Below, in pieces: positions 24,392-26,783 of a stretch of 26,783 nucleotides of DNA (positions are counted from its first letter, which is position 1; every line of letters starts with the position of its first letter). A program made the translations under genes and the position numbers. This DNA is from a bacterium (GTDB lineage Bacteria > B130-G9): NCBI GenBank assembly GCA_035527515.1, contig DATLAJ010000027.1:1-26783 (forward strand). The letters are read 5' to 3'. Under the pieces are notes generated by a model. The model did not search any database. It was not told where the DNA came from and saw only the letters and a program-made list of their open reading frames with translations.

Positions 24392-25582
24392 ATGCATTCC
24401 ATAAGAAAACAGCTATTCTCGCCCGCGCAGCTCTTGAGGCAGGCCGGGTCTGTGGTTCTGTATGGCCTACTCACGCGCTGGCGGTTCATGCCGAGATGGC
24501 TCTGTTCAGGGCTGGACATGCTTGGGCTGGTGGCCGGCTCGGAAGGGATGGGCTGCATCGGCTTCCCGATACATCCTGTCTTGGAGGCAACCAGGAGGTG
24601 CAACCTCAGCTGTGTGCACTGCCACGTAGAATCGAGCGACGCCCAGCAGGACGAGCTCTCGTTTGACCAGATGACATGCCTTCTGAGAGAGCTTGCGGCG
24701 CAGCCCGAGTTCAAGATGGTGGTCTTTTCAGGAGGCGAGCCCCTTCTTCGCGATGACATCGTGGAGCTCTGCGAGTATGCCACCGGCCGAGGCTTGTGGC
24801 CCGTCATCGCAACCAACGGCACCCTACTTGACGCTGCGCTGGCAAGACGACTCAAGCGAGCAGGCGTGTGCGGCGTTGCGGTTGGTCTTGACGGCGACTG
24901 CCCGGCTGTGCACGACGAGGTCCGCGGCGAAAGAGGCGCATTTGCCCAGGCGATCGAGGGCTGCATCGCTGCAAGGAAGGCGGGACTACCTCTTCAGATT
25001 AACACGACGCTCATGCAGCTGAACTACGAGCGATTTGCCGAGACCGTCCGGCTCTCTGAGAACCTCGGGGCACGGGTGATGCTTGCCTACTTCGTGTCCC
25101 CATGCGGCAGAGGCCTGCACAACAGCGGCATCATGCTCACTCCGGAGCAATACGAGAGCATGCTAGTCCAGATCGCGCAGGTCCAGCGCCTCTCAAGCCT
25201 CATCATCGAGCCCACCTGCGCGCCCAACTACTGGGCGATGCTTGGGGCGCGCAACTGGGCGGCCTCGCTTGCCGTGCGCCTCATCGGGCCGATGTTCTTT
25301 CACGGCTGCGTCGCTGGCACGGGCCTGTTCTACGTCAGGGCTGACGGCGAGGCGCTCGCCTGTCCGTTTCTGCCGATCTCAGCTGGCAACGTGCTCAGGA
25401 CAACCGTGTCAAAGCTCTTTCGCGAGGGTGAGATATTCAAATCGCTCAGAGCGCTGAAGAGCGAGCCGACTGCGGAGAGCTGCTCAAACTGCCGGTTCCA
25501 TGACGTATGCGGCGGGTGCCGAGCGAGGGCGTTTTGGGCGCAGGGCGATTTTACGGCCGACGACCCCTTCTGCTTCCGATAG
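24392..25582 (+). CDS. Radical SAM/SPASM domain enzyme
   Basis: This 396-aa enzyme uses S-adenosylmethionine and a 4Fe-4S cluster for radical chemistry. The cluster ligands are C70, C74 and C77 (CNLSCVHC) and the GGEP motif is at 114-117. A C-terminal SPASM-like region holds C306, C324, C364, C367, C373, C376 and C394, enough for auxiliary clusters. The GCVAGTGLFYVRADGEALACPF and CSNC..HDVCGGCRARA segments resemble AhbD/NirJ (heme pathways) and PqqE-like peptide-modifying enzymes. An unusual ~55-residue N-terminal extension with hydrophobic stretches precedes the barrel. No heme genes or short precursor peptide gene are visible nearby, so the substrate stays open. The Shine-Dalgarno is poor. 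Confidence 0.87.
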   Translation: MHSIRKQLFSPAQLLRQAGSVVLYGLLTRWRFMPRWLCSGLDMLGLVAGSEGMGCIGFPIHPVLEATRRCNLSCVHCHVESSDAQQDELSFDQMTCLLRELAAQPEFKMVVFSGGEPLLRDDIVELCEYATGRGLWPVIATNGTLLDAALARRLKRAGVCGVAVGLDGDCPAVHDEVRGERGAFAQAIEGCIAARKAGLPLQINTTLMQLNYERFAETVRLSENLGARVMLAYFVSPCGRGLHNSGIMLTPEQYESMLVQIAQVQRLSSLIIEPTCAPNYWAMLGARNWAASLAVRLIGPMFFHGCVAGTGLFYVRADGEALACPFLPISAGNVLRTTVSKLFREGEIFKSLRALKSEPTAESCSNCRFHDVCGGCRARAFWAQGDFTADDPFCFR

Positions 25583-25618
25583 AGACCGGTCGGCAGTTAA
25601 ATCACGGCTGATGCGAGC

Positions 25619-25780
25619 TCATCGCCCCTTAGGAAGCACATTGCCCCCCTCGTTTGACGCAGTCGGAACGGGGTAGTGGTAGCCGATGTCAACGATACCG
25701 CTGGCAGGCGTGCCGTCGGTGCGTGTCGTATATCCAGCTAACCCATAATCAGACGTGGGACGGGGGTCTCGCGTCGATAG
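25619..25780 (-). pseudogene. C-terminal remnant of a beta-helix protein
   Basis: In a minus-strand frame different from the upstream gene the sequence reads RDPRPTSDYGLAGYTTR, then TDGTPASGIVDIGYHYPVP and a TGA at 25619-25621. This matches the motif closing the beta-helix of the neighbouring protein, TTRSDEEPDQPPVDMGFHYTP. No start or helix repeats of its own remain. It is probably the tail of a duplicated paralogue, cut by recombination. Confidence 0.6.
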
Positions 25781-25802
25781 CCCCAACCTCACACTAGAAG
25801 CA

Positions 25803-26783
25803 TTATCTCCAATCCACGCGGAAGCTGCGCGAAAGACATGCAGAAATGGGGGACAGCGTCCCAGCGTGGTTGATCAGGACACCGAATCTATAGAATTTGG
25901 GGGCAGATACTTGCCCGGTGACCTCGAACTCGAACACCGCTTCCGGCCCATATACGAAGCCTTCTGGAATCACGAAGTCCGAAAGCCAGGGTTTGAACTT
26001 CTTGTCTATCCGCTCTGGAGTGATGTAGCAATTCACGCCCTCGTTCCAGAAAAACACCACCAGATAAACGTCAACGCAGACTTCTTGTCCGAGGTTCTGC
26101 CCCTCCAGTGACAGCGTTATGCGGTCCCCGGGTTGAAAGGGACTTCCATTGACAGCGCACTTGCTCTCGAACTTGGCGTAGGGTAACTCCGGGGTGTAAT
26201 GGAAGCCCATATCGACCGGGGGCTGATCAGGTTCCTCATCACTTCTGGTCGTGAGATTCCTGGGTATCTCATGATTGACAAAAACAGCGCCTGCATCGAT
26301 ACACGGGCTATCGACATCTTGGCCGGCGTCGCGTGAGGAGAGATAGAGACTACCCTGTGGACCAGCCACAAACAGAGGGTCATCTGAGATGTTGCCCTCG
26401 CCGCCCAGAGACCAATCCCTGATACAGCAGTAACGGGGCGTCGCGTCCAGGTAATAGGCGTGGAAGTCACTTGCTTCAGGGGCGCTGTTACCCCAGATGA
26501 TGCAGCTCTCGATGCCGAAGTGGTACCCCTCATAATACATGCCTCCCCCCTTATTACCTGCTGTATTGCCCACGATTGTGCAGTTCCCAAATGTGATGGG
26601 GCCGCCAACTGAATAAGACGGGAAATAAGCCCCGCCTCCGTTCTCGTAAGCCTCATTATACGCTATGAGACAGTTGGTCGCGTGGGATGACATGTGACAC
26701 TCAGAGAAGCCCCCTCCATTTTCCGCTGTATTCCCTACGATTGCGCAATTGAAGAGATCAGTCTGGGAGCGGGGGGGGGGGGG
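25803..26783 (-). CDS. Parallel beta-helix protein with C-terminal Ig-like domain, 5' end missing
   Basis: The frame enters from the right edge and is open to 26783; an internal ATG at 26693 is not the real start, because repeat units (NCAIVGNTAENGGG) already precede it. The helix consists of NC.I.GN..GGG repeats of the pectate-lyase/polymorphic outer membrane protein kind, ending in DSPCIDAGA and VDMGFHY. An Ig-like module follows (GDRITLSLEGQNLGQEVCVDVY...). The protein is presumably exported, on the cell surface or in the medium, and may bind polysaccharide; no catalytic residues can be assigned. The N-terminus and signal peptide are outside the window. Confidence 0.82.
   Translation of the reverse strand, partial: PPPPRSQTDLFNCAIVGNTAENGGGFSECHMSSHATNCLIAYNEAYENGGGAYFPSYSVGGPITFGNCTIVGNTAGNKGGGMYYEGYHFGIESCIIWGNSAPEASDFHAYYLDATPRYCCIRDWSLGGEGNISDDPLFVAGPQGSLYLSSRDAGQDVDSPCIDAGAVFVNHEIPRNLTTRSDEEPDQPPVDMGFHYTPELPYAKFESKCAVNGSPFQPGDRITLSLEGQNLGQEVCVDVYLVVFFWNEGVNCYITPERIDKKFKPWLSDFVIPEGFVYGPEAVFEFEVTGQVSAPKFYRFGVLINHAGTLSPISACLSRSFRVDWR
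26771..26783. other. Poly-G run at the window edge, probable sequencing artefact
   Basis: Thirteen consecutive G end the window. This is the typical look of a contig end built from two-colour-chemistry reads. It is placed inside a coding frame, where it would encode a proline run, and is more likely artefact than biology. Confidence 0.7.

Noticed and set aside
26771-26783. The poly-G run as a phase-variation tract
   Set aside because: It sits exactly at the window edge, where poly-G read artefacts are expected; an internal position would be needed to argue for phase variation.

Overview
This is chromosomal DNA of an uncultured Gram-negative bacterium. It is G+C-rich, and the taxon cannot be fixed from the sequence. 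The C25 (gingipain-type) protease, the beta-helix and Ig-like secreted proteins, an RnfB, and a remnant of a lipid A acyltransferase point to a diderm lineage of the FCB/PVC/candidate-phylum kind. A run of 13 G at the right edge looks like a contig end, so the window is probably most or all of one metagenomic contig.

Left part (1-8565): a cluster of GC-rich hairpins, a large secreted C25 cysteine protease, dnaX (DNA polymerase III gamma/tau) convergent with it, and a one-polypeptide type IIG restriction-modification enzyme. Accessory zone (8566-10260): a 179-aa membrane-anchored protein of unknown function, a second copy of the 3' end of the R-M gene, a heptamer tandem repeat, a compact hicB-hicA toxin-antitoxin pair and a possible further vestige of the R-M 3' end. 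This zone looks like layered insertion or recombination at the tail of the R-M gene.

Centre (10261-15151): a probable operon rnfB-dusB-ubiA with a GT2 glycosyltransferase close behind, then a B12-binding-type radical SAM enzyme with its own promoter-like site. These genes concern electron transfer, tRNA modification and polyprenyl/glycolipid chemistry. Next come a secreted SUMF1 (FGE-sulfatase-fold) protein with an Ig-like N-terminus, an array of three hairpins with different stems but similar TTCA/TGAA-type loops, and a multi-pass GT87-like glycosyltransferase on the minus strand.

Right part (18297-26783): a lepA fragment holding only the last ~136 codons, cut at a dispersed 39-bp repeat that recurs at 23324; the two-gene anti-phage system IetAS (AAA+ ATPase plus subtilisin-like protease); a fossil gene joining a DUF72 N-terminus to an LpxL-type acyltransferase C-terminus; a secreted protein; a radical SAM/SPASM enzyme; a beta-helix remnant; and a beta-helix plus Ig-like protein that runs off the window.

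Defence content: the R-M enzyme, HicBA and IetAS, with the 179-aa membrane protein a speculative addition. The most unusual non-coding signal is that three different short tandem repeats (7-, 8- and 7-mers) each begin within 0-7 bases of a stop codon. No rRNA, tRNA, CRISPR array or intact insertion sequence was recognised.
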